Source: an uncultured Bacteroidia bacterium (lineage in GTDB: Bacteria > Bacteroidota > Bacteroidia > Bacteroidales > F082). Taken from it: 64,000 nucleotides of DNA. The notes below the pieces were generated by a model that worked only from the letters and a program-made list of their open reading frames with translations, was not told the origin of the DNA and searched no databases. The translations under genes were made by a program, and so were the position numbers. The stretch's first letter is position 1; each line of letters begins with the position of its first letter. This document shows positions 7,747 to 17,045 of the stretch, one piece after another. The DNA lies in assembly GCA_902794155.1 (NCBI GenBank), contig CADBGN010000004.1, forward strand, positions 58,882 through 122,881. Direction: 5' to 3'.

Positions 7747-8916
7747 TTAAGATTCCGCCTCCCTCGCCTTCTTTTCCTTCAATGATCCTTCAAAAATATC
7801 AAACCTCACGAAACGGCACTCCAGCGGGCCGTTCCAAACAGGTATCTTGGCCGTAGGCTTCAATCCCACATGGCGCAAAGCCACAGCATCGTCGGTGATG
7901 AGCCAGCATTGGAAGCCCTGGAAGTTGTGCTTCAGTGTGTGGCCTATTTCTTCGTATAAGTTGTCGATGTCGTCTTCCTCCAAACGGTCGCCGTAAGGTG
8001 GGTTGATGACAAGGATGCCACCGCCTTCGGGTGGGGTGAGGTCGTGCATGTCCTTCTTCATCAGGTGGATATCGCGCTGCAGATGGGCGTAGTTGATGTT
8101 GCCCTCAGCGATGGCCACGGCCTTGGGTGATCGGTCGGAGGCCCAAATTTCGTATTCGAAATCACAAATCTTATCGTCGGCTTCCTGACGGATGCGCTGC
8201 CAGAGTTCGGCATCGTAGTCGTCCCATTTCATGAAGCCCCATTGCTTGCGGTAGTAGCCCGGCGGAATCTTCATGGCATACATGGCCGCCTCGATGGGCA
8301 GGGTGCCCGAGCCGCACATGCAGTCGAGAAAGTTGCAGTCGGCTTTCCAACCCGTGAGTTGGATGAGACCAGCCGCCAGCACCTCGTTCATCGGAGCCTT
8401 ATCGACTTGTTTGCGATAGCCGCGGTGGTGCAACGATTCGCCCGAGCTGTCGAAGAGCAAGGTCACCTTGTCCTCGCGGATGTGCAGGCTGATGCGCAGG
8501 TCGGGGTTCAAGGTGTTGATGTTCGGACGGATGCCATACACATCACGGAACAGGTCGACGATGGCGTCTTTCACCGTCAAGGCTGCATACTGCGAATGGG
8601 TGAAGAAACGTCCGCTCGTCACGGCATCGACGCAGAAGGTCTGGTCGGTACGGAGCAACTCACACCAATTGATTTCCTTCACTTTTTTATACAGTTCATC
8701 GGGGTTTTTGGAGAAGAAGTTCTTAAACGGCTTCAGCACCTTAAGGGCCGTACGCACCTCATAGTTAATGCGGTACATCAGCTCCTTGTTGCCTTCGCAG
8801 ATGACGGCGCGGTGCATGGGTCTCACGTTCTTTGCTCCAAGAGCCTTGATTTCAGCGGCCAGCACGTCCTCGAGTCCGGCTGCCGTCTTGGTGATGAGTT
8901 GGTAGTTGTCTTCCAT
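7747..8916 (-). CDS. THUMP-domain 23S rRNA (guanine-N2) methyltransferase, RlmL N-terminal type
   Basis: An N-terminal ferredoxin-like/THUMP RNA-binding part (about residues 1-160) is followed by a Rossmann methyltransferase. The motifs are LDCMCGSGTLPIEAAM (SAM binding, with the CGSGT core) and VINPPYGDRLEE (NPPY, as in guanine-N2 or adenine-N6 methylation). This matches the N-terminal module of RlmL, which makes m2G2445 in 23S rRNA. The RlmK half of the E. coli fusion is absent, which is usual in Bacteroidota. A promoter -7 box at 8955-8962 places the transcript start close to the upstream in-frame ATG at 8946, so the ATG at 8916 is preferred. Confidence 0.88.
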   Translation of the reverse strand: MEDNYQLITKTAAGLEDVLAAEIKALGAKNVRPMHRAVICEGNKELMYRINYEVRTALKVLKPFKNFFSKNPDELYKKVKEINWCELLRTDQTFCVDAVTSGRFFTHSQYAALTVKDAIVDLFRDVYGIRPNINTLNPDLRISLHIREDKVTLLFDSSGESLHHRGYRKQVDKAPMNEVLAAGLIQLTGWKADCNFLDCMCGSGTLPIEAAMYAMKIPPGYYRKQWGFMKWDDYDAELWQRIRQEADDKICDFEYEIWASDRSPKAVAIAEGNINYAHLQRDIHLMKKDMHDLTPPEGGGILVINPPYGDRLEEDDIDNLYEEIGHTLKHNFQGFQCWLITDDAVALRHVGLKPTAKIPVWNGPLECRFVRFDIFEGSLKEKKAREAES

Positions 8917-8954
8917 GTTGTTGAGCTTGTCGAAATATGGATTCAATTTTTGCG

Positions 8955-8962
8955 CAAAATTA
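8955..8962 (-). promoter_or_regulatory. Predicted -7 box of the RlmL-like gene
   Basis: The reverse strand reads TAATTTTG. It is back to back with the gltX promoter, and the 40 bases between the two boxes hold tandem CTTTGAAT/CTTGAAT-like short repeats. Confidence 0.6.
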
Positions 8963-9004
8963 GGAATAATCTTTAATCTTTGAATCTTGAATCTTTGAAT
9001 TGAT

Positions 9005-9012
9005 TATTTTTG
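9005..9012 (+). promoter_or_regulatory. Predicted -7 box of gltX
   Basis: TATTTTTG, 22 bases before the gltX ATG. Candidate TTTG/TTG elements upstream fall inside the short tandem repeats at 8971-9000, but none has ideal spacing. Confidence 0.55.
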
Positions 9013-9034
9013 CACCCGTAATTTGAAAATCATT

Positions 9035-10552
9035 ATGAAAGAAGTTAGAGTAAGATTTGCCCCCAGCCCGACGGGTCCTTTGCACATCGGGGGCGTGCGA
9101 ACAGCATTATATAATTATTTGTTTGCCAAAAAGAACGGCGGCAAGATGATCCTCCGTATCGAGGACACCGACCAAACCCGCTTTGTGCCGGGCGCCGAGC
9201 AATATATCGTGGAGTCCTTGGACTGGTGCGGCATCAAGTTCGACGAGAGCGACTATGTGGGTGGCGAATTTGGTCCCTACAAGCAGAGCAACCGCAAGCA
9301 CCTCTACAAGCAATACAGTGACGAGCTGCTGGCCAAAGGTTGCGCTTATATCGCCTTCGACACTGCCGAGGAACTGGACAAATACCGCAAGGAAGCCGAA
9401 GCCAACAAGCAGACCTTCATCTACAACTGCCAAAGCCGCAAACACCTACGCAACAGCTTGACGATGAGCAAGGAAGAAGTCGATAGAATGATTGCCGACG
9501 GCACGCCCTACACAGTGCGTTTCATGATTCCCGAGGACCGCGAGATTGTCATGCACGACCTCATTCGTGGCGAGGTGCATGTGCAGACCAACACGCTCGA
9601 CGACAAGGTCTTGTTCAAGAGCGACGGCATGCCGACCTACCACCTGGCCAACATCGTCGATGACCACCTAATGCAGATCAGCCATGTCATTCGTGGCGAG
9701 GAATGGCTGCCTTCGATGCCGCTCCACGTCATGCTTTACGAGGCCTTCGGATGGGAAGCACCGCAGTTTGCCCACCTGCCCCTGTTGCTCAAACCCGACG
9801 GCAACGGCAAGCTCAGCAAACGCGACGGCGACCGTCTCGGTTTCCCCGTCTTCCCGATGTATTGGGTCGACCCGAAGACCGGCGACACGGCCATGGGTTA
9901 CAAGCAGTCGGGCTACTACCCTGAGGCCTTCATCAACATGTTGGCACTGCTGGGTTGGAACCCTGGCACTGAGCAGGAAATCTTCACCATGGACGAGCTC
10001 ATCCAGGCTTTCTCGCTCGAGCGTTGCAGCAAGAGCGGCGCCAAGTTCAATGTGGAGAAGACCAAATGGTTCAACCACGAGTGGCTCATGCGCAAGTCGA
10101 ATGAGGAAGTCGGCAAGGACTACCAGGCTTGGCTGAAAGAAGAAAAGGGCATTGACGCCCCGCTCGACTTCGCCGTGAAAGTCGCTGGTCTAGTGAAAGA
10201 TAGAGTCAACTTCGTGAAGGAAATCTGGGACCAGAGTTTCTTCTTCTTCGAGGCTCCCACGGAATACGACCCTGTCACGGTCAAGAAACGTTGGAAAGAG
10301 AACAGCGCCGAGACTATGCTCAAGGTGAAGGAAGTCATCAAGGGCATTGAGCCGTTCAGTTTGGCCAACATTGATGAGACCTTGAACAATTGGATTACCT
10401 CCAATGAGCTGAACATGGGTCTCGTGATGAACGGCCTCCGCTTGATGGTGGTGGGCGCCGGTAAAGGCCCGCACATCGGCGAGATCCTTGAGCTTTTGGG
10501 CAAGGAAGAGACCCTCAAGCGCATCGATGCAGGCGTGAAGGCCTTGGGATAG
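9035..10552 (+). CDS. gltX: Glutamyl-tRNA synthetase
   Basis: GltX charges tRNA-Glu (and tRNA-Gln in organisms that use transamidation). The class I signatures are clear: [15 protein letters not shown] near the N-terminus (HIGH motif variant), RIEDTDQTR, and [11 protein letters not shown] at about residues 259-269 (KMSKS variant). The C-terminal helical anticodon-binding part ends with [15 protein letters not shown]. At 505 residues it is full length. The ATG at 9035 is preferred to the TTG at 9023 because the family begins with the (M)[13 protein letters not shown] segment. The AsmA-like gene follows after 10 bases, so the two probably share a transcript. Confidence 0.96.
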   Translation: MKEVRVRFAPSPTGPLHIGGVRTALYNYLFAKKNGGKMILRIEDTDQTRFVPGAEQYIVESLDWCGIKFDESDYVGGEFGPYKQSNRKHLYKQYSDELLAKGCAYIAFDTAEELDKYRKEAEANKQTFIYNCQSRKHLRNSLTMSKEEVDRMIADGTPYTVRFMIPEDREIVMHDLIRGEVHVQTNTLDDKVLFKSDGMPTYHLANIVDDHLMQISHVIRGEEWLPSMPLHVMLYEAFGWEAPQFAHLPLLLKPDGNGKLSKRDGDRLGFPVFPMYWVDPKTGDTAMGYKQSGYYPEAFINMLALLGWNPGTEQEIFTMDELIQAFSLERCSKSGAKFNVEKTKWFNHEWLMRKSNEEVGKDYQAWLKEEKGIDAPLDFAVKVAGLVKDRVNFVKEIWDQSFFFFEAPTEYDPVTVKKRWKENSAETMLKVKEVIKGIEPFSLANIDETLNNWITSNELNMGLVMNGLRLMVVGAGKGPHIGEILELLGKEETLKRIDAGVKALG

Positions 10553-10562
10553 TCACAAATCG

Positions 10563-12797
10563 ATGAAAAAGGGACTGAAAATAACGCTACTTGTCTTAGG
10601 AGTAATCGTAGTGTTACTCCTATTGGTGCTTGTTTTTGCGGGTCCCATAGCGAAGTGGTATGTCGAAAAGCACGACAAAGAGTTGATAGGTCGCGAGTTG
10701 ACCATAGGGAAGCTATGGGTCAACGTATTTTCGGGGACGGCGAAAATCAATGATTTGACGCTGTACGAAGACGATGGCGCCACGCCCTTCGTGAGTTTCG
10801 ACCATTTCGATACCAACATCAAATTGCGTGACTTGTTGGATAACCGTCTGTGGGTGAATCATGCCCTGCTTTCGGGGCTGAAGGTCTACATCCAGCAGAA
10901 CCGCACATGGTTCAACTTCGACAGCATGGTGCAGCACTTCGCCTCCGACAAGCCCAAGGAACCTTCTGAGCCTTCTAATTTCGGCCTGATTTTCAACGAC
11001 ATCACGATTGATAAGAGTTTTTTGCGCTATACCGACTTGGACATCGGCAGCGAGTTTAACCTGCGCGACATTGCCATCCATGTGCCCTATATCGACTTGT
11101 CGGACATGAAGACCACTGTCGGCCTTGACCTCATACTGGCCGACAGCGCCACCCTGCATACCGACTTGCGACTGTCGGAGAATGCGGAAGAGTATTTCGT
11201 GAATTTGAAAGTGAATGACTTGGGCATCGACATCATCGAGCCTTATTTGCAACAGACGCTTGCGGTCGACTCGCTGCAAGGTCAGCTTTCCTTGGACCTT
11301 TCTGCCGAAGGACGCACCGAGCATATCCTTGACTTTGACATGATCGGCGACATCGTGCTAAGCGATTTGTCGTTGTGCGACGATGGCGGTTACAGGTTGG
11401 GTCACATCGACTCCATCTGGACCGATATTGGACGTTTCAACTTGAACCAGAACGTCTTGGATCTGGACAGGTTAAAGATCTCTGGCGTTAGGACCGCCTA
11501 TATCGTCAATGCGGATAGCACCACAAACTTTGACCTTTTCCTCGGTCATGTGTATCATCGCGACACCACGGTCTTCGAGAAAGTCATCGACACTGTGGCA
11601 TCGGCCATTGAGGAAGTACAGGATCGCGAAACTCTCGTCATAGGCATTAAGCAGCTACAAGTCGACAAGATCAACCTGGAATACCAAGACCACACCTTAC
11701 CCGATCCTTTCATTTATGAAATCTCCGACATCAGCATCACATCGAATAATTTCACACTGACGGGTGATAACGCCGTCCATCTGGATGCCTTGCTCAACAA
11801 TGTGGGTAAGCTCAGGATGCAATGGCAGGGCGACGTGCATGGGTTGGAGAACCACGACCTCACTTTGATACTGAGCAACGTGAAACTGACGGATTTCTCG
11901 CCTTACGTTCAGCAGATGTTCGGTTTTCCGCTTGAAGACGGCACACTCTCATTCCGCAGTCAAAACAAGATTGTCAACGGCAACCTTGAGGGCATCAACA
12001 AGTTACAACTGGCTTCGCCCACGGTGGGCAAGAAGATGAAGAATTTTGAGCCGCAATATCCCAAGATTCCGTTGAGGTTGGGTATCTACCTGCTCACCGA
12101 CAAAGACCACAATGTCAGCATCGACCTGCCTATCTCGGGTAATCTCAACGACCCGCAGTTCTCTTACGGCAAGGCCCTGCTAAAAGTGCTCAGTAACCTG
12201 CTGGTCAAGGTGGTGACCACGCCTTTTCGTCTCTTTTCTGACGACGATGTCCAATACGTGCCTTTCGACCTACTCCATCCCGATTTCAACGCCGATGAAT
12301 ACGCGATGCTTGACGATGTGGCCTCCACCATCAGTCTTCACCCCGACCTGTCAGTCGAATTTGAACAGTGTGTGAACTACAAAGAGACCCTTCAGCGGCT
12401 GTGTAACTTGCAGTTGCAGCGCGACTATTACATCTCGCAGCATCCCGAGGTTGACTCGACGGGTATTGATTTCCTCACCAACGAAGCCATACAAGCCATC
12501 AAGTTGAACGACAAAGGCTTATGTGACTATGCAGTGCAGTTCTCGGAGCGCGAGAAGTTGTCGTCGAAGCGTGACGTCGCCTCAGTGGCCTACGCCGTGT
12601 ATCACGAAAAGTCGAAGGCGATCATCGCAAGGCTGATGGATAGGCGAAATGCCTTGCTTACCAATTACATGCTGAACACCAAGGGATTGAATAACAATCA
12701 GATCTCGGTGACGAAGATGGACGAGGCTTTACAGGAGACCTATGACAAAGCCTCGCGCTATGAAGTGCGGTTGCTCAACGATGAGGAAGCGGATTAG
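10563..12797 (+). CDS. AsmA-like / DUF748 inner-membrane-anchored protein
   Basis: This is a 744-residue protein with one N-terminal transmembrane helix (about residues 6-30) and a long periplasmic part of repeated beta-rich units, such as LTIGKLWVNVFSGTAKINDLTLYEDDG, in the style of AsmA/DUF748 proteins. AsmA-like proteins resemble eukaryotic bridge-type lipid-transfer proteins and are thought to help move phospholipids or support outer-membrane biogenesis. The last 170 residues are more helical (ASTISLHPDLSVEFEQCVN and onward) and resemble the C-terminal part of DUF748. It lies 10 bases after gltX and its stop overlaps that of the convergent peptidase gene by 4 bases. Confidence 0.78.
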   Translation: MKKGLKITLLVLGVIVVLLLLVLVFAGPIAKWYVEKHDKELIGRELTIGKLWVNVFSGTAKINDLTLYEDDGATPFVSFDHFDTNIKLRDLLDNRLWVNHALLSGLKVYIQQNRTWFNFDSMVQHFASDKPKEPSEPSNFGLIFNDITIDKSFLRYTDLDIGSEFNLRDIAIHVPYIDLSDMKTTVGLDLILADSATLHTDLRLSENAEEYFVNLKVNDLGIDIIEPYLQQTLAVDSLQGQLSLDLSAEGRTEHILDFDMIGDIVLSDLSLCDDGGYRLGHIDSIWTDIGRFNLNQNVLDLDRLKISGVRTAYIVNADSTTNFDLFLGHVYHRDTTVFEKVIDTVASAIEEVQDRETLVIGIKQLQVDKINLEYQDHTLPDPFIYEISDISITSNNFTLTGDNAVHLDALLNNVGKLRMQWQGDVHGLENHDLTLILSNVKLTDFSPYVQQMFGFPLEDGTLSFRSQNKIVNGNLEGINKLQLASPTVGKKMKNFEPQYPKIPLRLGIYLLTDKDHNVSIDLPISGNLNDPQFSYGKALLKVLSNLLVKVVTTPFRLFSDDDVQYVPFDLLHPDFNADEYAMLDDVASTISLHPDLSVEFEQCVNYKETLQRLCNLQLQRDYYISQHPEVDSTGIDFLTNEAIQAIKLNDKGLCDYAVQFSEREKLSSKRDVASVAYAVYHEKSKAIIARLMDRRNALLTNYMLNTKGLNNNQISVTKMDEALQETYDKASRYEVRLLNDEEAD

Positions 12798-14017
12798 TTG
12801 ACGACCAACCGCTTGGCCACCATTCCTTTTTCGGTTTTGATTTTGACCACATAGACACCTGAGGCCAACTCGTTTGTATGGAGTTGGTATTGTCTCGTCT
12901 TGTTCAAATCCTGGGTTTCGATTTGCTGTCCCAATAGATTATAGACGCTGACGTTCAACAAGTTGTCGTCGGAAAGGAGGGTCACTTCGCCTTGTGCGGG
13001 GTTGGGGAACATCGCCACGTTGAGGGTTTCGTGCTCCGCGACGCCGTCATGGTTGGGACCCGCCAAGGTCGCCACCAAGCCGAGGTTGAGTTCGGTGAAG
13101 CGTTTCGACTGATCCAAATTGTTGACGCTTAAGCCTAAGATATCCTGTCGTGAGTGAATAAAAGGCGAGCTGGCATGCACGTCTTCGAAGGGATGCACGG
13201 CGGGGTAGCCGTTGCGGTTGAAGGAGGAGTAGTCGCTGTCGCCCCAAGCCAACCAGTTTTGGCGGATGGGCATCTCTGGAAAGTAGATATGGCTGAAGTT
13301 GAATACATATCTGCCGATGAGGGAATCTTGAGTGGTGAACATCAAGTGAACATGGATGTCGGTGCCTTCTTCAAGGTAACCCGTCATGTCAAGATTAAAA
13401 TAGCCCACGATGTCTATCAATTGTTCAGCACAGTCGGCAGCGTATGCGGCACTGCCCTTGAGCCCGATTTCTTCAGCATTCCAGTTGCCATAGATGATGG
13501 TACGGTCGAAAGTGTAGTTGCTTAAAATCCTGGCAGTTTCAAGGATGCCAGCCACGCCCGAGGCGTTGTCGTCGGCACCGGGTGAGCGGATGGTGTCGGG
13601 GTCGGTGCCGTCGTCGTTCCACGAGTCGTAATGCGCCCCACAGATGACGAACTCTTCTGGAGTACGGGTTCCCCATTGCACGGCAAGCACGTTGTCGGCA
13701 GTCTCTTCCGGGAATCCTTCCTTGTGGACTTTGAAGTCGTGCAGCATCACTGTGTCCATGCCAAACTGCCCGTAACGACTTGTCAACCAGTCTTGTACTT
13801 CATAAATATAACGGCTGTCGAAGCGGCGGTTATGGTAAGAACAGAGGTGTTCGATATTGGCCTTGATGCTATCGAGGGAGACGGAGTCCATCATGGCACG
13901 GATCTCAAGGTTCTCATCAGTAATGACGGGGTAGTCATGCTCAAAGAGATGTTGAACCTGCGCAGAAGCAGTGAGACCTGCTAACAGTAGTAATGTGATA
14001 AGTATTCGTTTTTTCAT
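12794..14017 (-). CDS. Secreted M28-family metallopeptidase with T9SS sorting domain
   Basis: A signal peptide (MKKRILITLLLLAGLTASAQ) directs export; the start is set there instead of the longer frame from 14050. The M28 aminopeptidase core shows the di-zinc ligand motifs CGAHYDSWNDDG, PGADDNASGVAGILE and NAEEIGLKGSAAYA, with further ligand regions in YFNLDMTGY and SDYSSFNRNGYPAVHPFE. The last 75 or so residues (MFPNPAQGEVTLLSDD, VYNLLGQQIE, LASGVYVVKI, VAKRLVVN) form a type A T9SS C-terminal sorting domain, cut off on secretion to the surface. It likely trims peptides outside the cell. It overlaps the convergent AsmA-like gene by 4 bases. Confidence 0.92.
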   Translation of the reverse strand: MKKRILITLLLLAGLTASAQVQHLFEHDYPVITDENLEIRAMMDSVSLDSIKANIEHLCSYHNRRFDSRYIYEVQDWLTSRYGQFGMDTVMLHDFKVHKEGFPEETADNVLAVQWGTRTPEEFVICGAHYDSWNDDGTDPDTIRSPGADDNASGVAGILETARILSNYTFDRTIIYGNWNAEEIGLKGSAAYAADCAEQLIDIVGYFNLDMTGYLEEGTDIHVHLMFTTQDSLIGRYVFNFSHIYFPEMPIRQNWLAWGDSDYSSFNRNGYPAVHPFEDVHASSPFIHSRQDILGLSVNNLDQSKRFTELNLGLVATLAGPNHDGVAEHETLNVAMFPNPAQGEVTLLSDDNLLNVSVYNLLGQQIETQDLNKTRQYQLHTNELASGVYVVKIKTEKGMVAKRLVVN

Positions 14018-14032
14018 ATTGTTTTGTTTTTT

Positions 14033-14163
14033 GCCTCTGGCTGCTGGCAAGATCCCCTCCCCTTTAGGAGATTGCGTTCCACTTTCGCGGAATGAGGCTT
14101 CGCCCGCAATGAGGCCGTGGGGAGTGGATCAGCCAGTGGCTAGAGGCCAGTAGCCAGAGGCTA
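14033..14163 (-). repeat. Intergenic palindromic repeat, family B (copy 1, composite)
   Basis: The left arm TGCCTCTGGCTGCTGGC and the right arm (14131-14163, GCCAGTGGCTAGAGGCCAG and on) are rich in TCTGGC/GCCAGA words and complementary. Between them lies a unit GAGATTGCG...CGCAATGAGG resembling the family A palindromes. The repeat fills the whole space between the M28 peptidase leader and the tsaB stop. Confidence 0.7.
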
Positions 14164-14868
14164 TTAAAGTCCCTTCACATGCGGCTTGCCCGCAATGAAA
14201 TCCTTCAAATAAAACGGCTCGAAATACGCCACATCGACAAACTGCTGTTGCTGCAAAGCCCGTTCCGCCAAGACTTTCATATAAGCTGCAGAGGGCTTGA
14301 AGCCGTCGATGATATGGATATTTGGTTGGTTTTCAAAAAGTTTGCTCAGCTTTGGCGCACCGTCACCGAAGAGCCAGAGCCGATGGTTTTTTCTCAAGTC
14401 CTCGAACGAATTCTCGTCGATGACCAAGGCAGCCGTGTCGTTGATTTTGTTCAAGTTGGCGTCGAAGACAGAGGCATACACTTCCATGCGGCGCGCGTCA
14501 ATCATGGGGATGAGCAGGTCATCAAGACCGATTTGGCTGCCAAGCTTGTCCTTCATGCCATAGGCCATGGCTTCAAGTGTGTCTATGGACATCAGCGGGA
14601 GGTCGGCAGCATAGCAGATGCCTTTCGCGGTGCTCACCCCGATGCGCAGACCCGTGTAAGAGCCTGGACCTTGGCTCACCGCCACGGCGTCCAGTTGCGG
14701 ATAGTCGATTTTGGCCTCTTCCATCACTTCGTGGATGAAGTTGGTAATTTTTTCAGAATGAGCGTTTTGTCCCTCTGTTTCGCGCATAGCCAAGGTGCAA
14801 CAGGCCGAGTTGAGTGCGACCGAACAAACCGATGTAGCCGTTTCCAAACAAAGTATCATTTTTGTCAT
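14164..14868 (-). CDS. tsaB: tRNA threonylcarbamoyladenosine biosynthesis protein TsaB
   Basis: TsaB is the inactive ASKHA-fold partner of TsaD in the complex that makes the t6A modification at position 37 of ANN-decoding tRNAs. The protein begins MILCLETATSVCSVAL (after an optional MTK) and contains the family motifs YPQLDAVAVSQGPGSYTGLRIGVSTAKGICYA (read in parts) and PMIDARRMEVYAS. The C-terminus is ordinary for Bacteroidota. Length is 234 residues. A -7 box at 14880-14887 places transcription start just before the ATG at 14868, which excludes the open frame from 14892; the ATG at 14859 is also possible. Confidence 0.93.
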   Translation of the reverse strand: MTKMILCLETATSVCSVALNSACCTLAMRETEGQNAHSEKITNFIHEVMEEAKIDYPQLDAVAVSQGPGSYTGLRIGVSTAKGICYAADLPLMSIDTLEAMAYGMKDKLGSQIGLDDLLIPMIDARRMEVYASVFDANLNKINDTAALVIDENSFEDLRKNHRLWLFGDGAPKLSKLFENQPNIHIIDGFKPSAAYMKVLAERALQQQQFVDVAYFEPFYLKDFIAGKPHVKGL

Positions 14869-14879
14869 TTTTAATGAGG

Positions 14880-14887
14880 CAAAAATA
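14880..14887 (-). promoter_or_regulatory. Predicted -7 box of tsaB
   Basis: The reverse strand reads TATTTTTG, followed within 12 bases by the tsaB ATG. The leader would be only a few bases long. Confidence 0.55.
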
Positions 14888-14948
14888 GGCAAAAAACGTG
14901 TGTAAATAGGCCCTTTTCTTACTTTTATTATTTTTTATAATAAATGAG

Positions 14949-14977
14949 TTGTAAAACCGTAGAAAACCTTATATTTG
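14949..14977 (+). promoter_or_regulatory. Predicted promoter of the DNA methyltransferase gene, with leader hairpin
   Basis: TTG (14949-14951) and TATATTTG (14970-14977) are 18 bases apart. Just downstream, ATGCCT (14988-14993) and AGGCAT (14998-15003) form a small hairpin followed by TTTTG. That hairpin would lie at the very start of the transcript and could act as a weak attenuator or 5' stabiliser. The remaining leader to the start at 15071 is about 65 bases. Confidence 0.55.
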
Positions 14978-15070
14978 CAAAATTAATATGCCTTATTAGG
15001 CATTTTTGTATATGATTGAAATAGAGTTCATTAAGTAAGCTTGATGGGACTTAGGAGGCGGAGCTGTATC

Positions 15071-16780
15071 ATGACTGAAACTACGGTTTTTATATCAAAA
15101 GCAACAAAAAGAAATTGGGATAAGCTAAAAAACAGTGGCAACGACCGTCTAACGCGTAGGGCAAACAAAAGTCGGTCGCAGAAGACCATCGTTCCTGACA
15201 GTTATGTCATGGCTGGAAGTCTACCTCGTTTTGTGGAAGAGTTAAGGCAACAGAACTATCCCATTAACGACCTCATTTTCAGCCTTTGCGCTTTGAAAGT
15301 TGAGCACAACAAGGTAAACGAGGCCAATGTTAAACGGTTTTTTGAGGAGTATAAGAGCTATCAACGTCTCAACCTTGAAGTGCCTAGACAGATTCTAAAA
15401 AACCGTTTCGATGACTGGATTGGTTTTGTATATCAGTCACTGACAGCCGAGGGCCATCGCATCCTAACGGGCTTGTATTATACCAGCCCTGTTATCGTCG
15501 ACGAGATGTTGTCGGATGTGGAATTGTTTGGGCCCCAACGTTTTCTAGACCCTTGCTGCGGCAGTGGCATCTTCTTGATGAAGGTTCAAGGCGCCCGTCT
15601 TGAGCAGCTTTATGGAATCGACAACGACCCGCTCGCTGTGATGATCGCCAAGGCCAACCTCATGGTCAAGTTCAACGAATCAGAGGTTTATCCTCATATT
15701 TATCAGTTGGACTTTCTTCTGCACGCGGCTTCAGCTTTGGCAGGTCTTAAGTTTGATTATATTATCACCAATCCGCCATGGGGCAGCGAAAAACGGAAAC
15801 ACCATAACTCTGAGGTCATCGCTTCTCATGAGCAGTCGACCCTTTTCTTTACAGAGTCCTTCAATTACTTGAACAACGATGGGGTTTTGCATTTTCTGAT
15901 GCCTACTTCGGTGTTGAAAATTAAGGTGCATTCCGATTTCCGTCATTTCATTGCTAATAGAACTTGTTTGGACGTCATTAAATGCTACCATGAACGCTTC
16001 AAAGGGGTGTTTACCGACTTCATCAGTATGAAGGTCCAGAATAAGACAATGAATGGGAAGCAGAGTTATATCGTCAAGACTGCCCACAATGAGGTTATCC
16101 GAAAGATTTGGCAAGTACAAGACGATGACTTCTGCGCCATCCCCTTGCTCAACGACCGCACCGAGGCCATCCTTGACAAAGCGGAACGGATGCGCCACGA
16201 CGACCTCACACACAGCCAATGGGCACTGGGGATCATCACGGGCAACAATGCCAAGGTGCTGAAAGACAGACCCCGCAAGGGTCTGGAACCCATCTTCACA
16301 GGCAAGGACATTCGCCCTTACGGCCTGAAGAAAGCAAGCCGTTACATCAAATACAACCGCGTCGACTTCCAGCAATGCGCCAAAGACGAGTTTTACCGCG
16401 CCAAGGAGAAGCTGGTGTATAAGTTCGTCTCAAGTAGCCTTTGTTTCACCTATGACGACAAGCAACGCCTCTTCCTCAACAGTGCCAACATCCTTATCCC
16501 CAAGGTTGACGGCATGAGCATCAAGACGGTGCTTGCCTTCTTGAACTCGGCGTTGTTCAACTTCTTATACGCCAAACGCTTCAACGACATCAAGATTCTT
16601 AAGGGCAACCTTTCGGCTTTGCCTTTTCCGAAGATTACACCTAAACAGGACAAAGAACTGACGGCTTTGGTCGACCGGGCTTTGAGCGGTGACATTAGTG
16701 CTGAAGACGAAATCAACGAGTTGGTTTTTTCTTTGTATGAGCTTAATCAAGAAGAGATTAGAATGATAGAGACACCCTAA
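15071..16780 (+). CDS. Solitary class I N6-adenine DNA methyltransferase with TaqI-like specificity domain
   Basis: The SAM-binding motif FLDPCCGSGIFLMK (about residues 158-171) and the catalytic NPPWGS (about residue 233) mark an N6-adenine DNA methyltransferase. The C-terminal half (GIITGNNAKVLKD, EPIFTGKDIRPYGLK, FLNSANILIPK, LNSALFNFLYAKRFNDIKILKGNLSALPFP) is the TaqI-type target-recognition domain pattern. About 140 N-terminal residues before motif I are helical and basic. No restriction endonuclease, specificity subunit or BREX/DISARM partner lies next to it, so it is either an orphan methylase or a methylase-nuclease fusion whose nuclease part I do not recognise. The stop TAA lies inside a family A repeat. 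An ATG at 15041 is an alternative start. Confidence 0.85.
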   Translation: MTETTVFISKATKRNWDKLKNSGNDRLTRRANKSRSQKTIVPDSYVMAGSLPRFVEELRQQNYPINDLIFSLCALKVEHNKVNEANVKRFFEEYKSYQRLNLEVPRQILKNRFDDWIGFVYQSLTAEGHRILTGLYYTSPVIVDEMLSDVELFGPQRFLDPCCGSGIFLMKVQGARLEQLYGIDNDPLAVMIAKANLMVKFNESEVYPHIYQLDFLLHAASALAGLKFDYIITNPPWGSEKRKHHNSEVIASHEQSTLFFTESFNYLNNDGVLHFLMPTSVLKIKVHSDFRHFIANRTCLDVIKCYHERFKGVFTDFISMKVQNKTMNGKQSYIVKTAHNEVIRKIWQVQDDDFCAIPLLNDRTEAILDKAERMRHDDLTHSQWALGIITGNNAKVLKDRPRKGLEPIFTGKDIRPYGLKKASRYIKYNRVDFQQCAKDEFYRAKEKLVYKFVSSSLCFTYDDKQRLFLNSANILIPKVDGMSIKTVLAFLNSALFNFLYAKRFNDIKILKGNLSALPFPKITPKQDKELTALVDRALSGDISAEDEINELVFSLYELNQEEIRMIETP

Positions 16781-17016
16781 GCGTAAGAGATGGCGGGTCT
16801 TCGCCCGCCATGAGAATTCCCGCTGTGGGTCTCTCTTAAAAAGTACTATTATCGGGTATCCTCTTCATACTCCTAACCCTAAACGACACACACTCCCGCC
16901 CCTTGGCCTCATCGCGGGCCTCAGACCCTCTCTTTCTGACACTACACGACACACTCTACCCCAAACCCCTCATCGCGGGTGCCAGACCCGCGATCTCCAA
17001 CACTAGAGACACACTA
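16774..17016 (+). repeat. Intergenic palindromic repeat, family A (copy 1, composite)
   Basis: A forward unit (16774-16830) reads ACCCTAAGCG, then GAGATGGCGGGTC/GCCCGCCATGAG as a hairpin, and ends GTGGGT. After about 140 bases of C-rich, CGACACAC-containing spacer with a degenerate unit, a reverse unit (16970-16999) reads CATCGCGGG...CCCGCGATCTCC. The same forward-spacer-reverse layout occurs at 19100-19270 and 29461-29640. The forward unit supplies the stop codon of the methyltransferase gene. It fills the 265-base space before galE; I see no gene in it. Confidence 0.8.
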
Positions 17017-17045
17017 ATACAAACAAAAAACAGTGTTTTAATCAT

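Noticed and set aside
10713-11324. Long reverse-strand open frames opposite the AsmA-like gene and other GC-richer genes
   Set aside because: They are shadows of well-supported forward genes with no start signal, no recognisable domain and atypical composition.
14981-15010. Intrinsic terminator upstream of the methyltransferase
   Set aside because: The hairpin stem is only 6 bp with four T residues and lies immediately after a promoter, so it is noted only as a leader feature.
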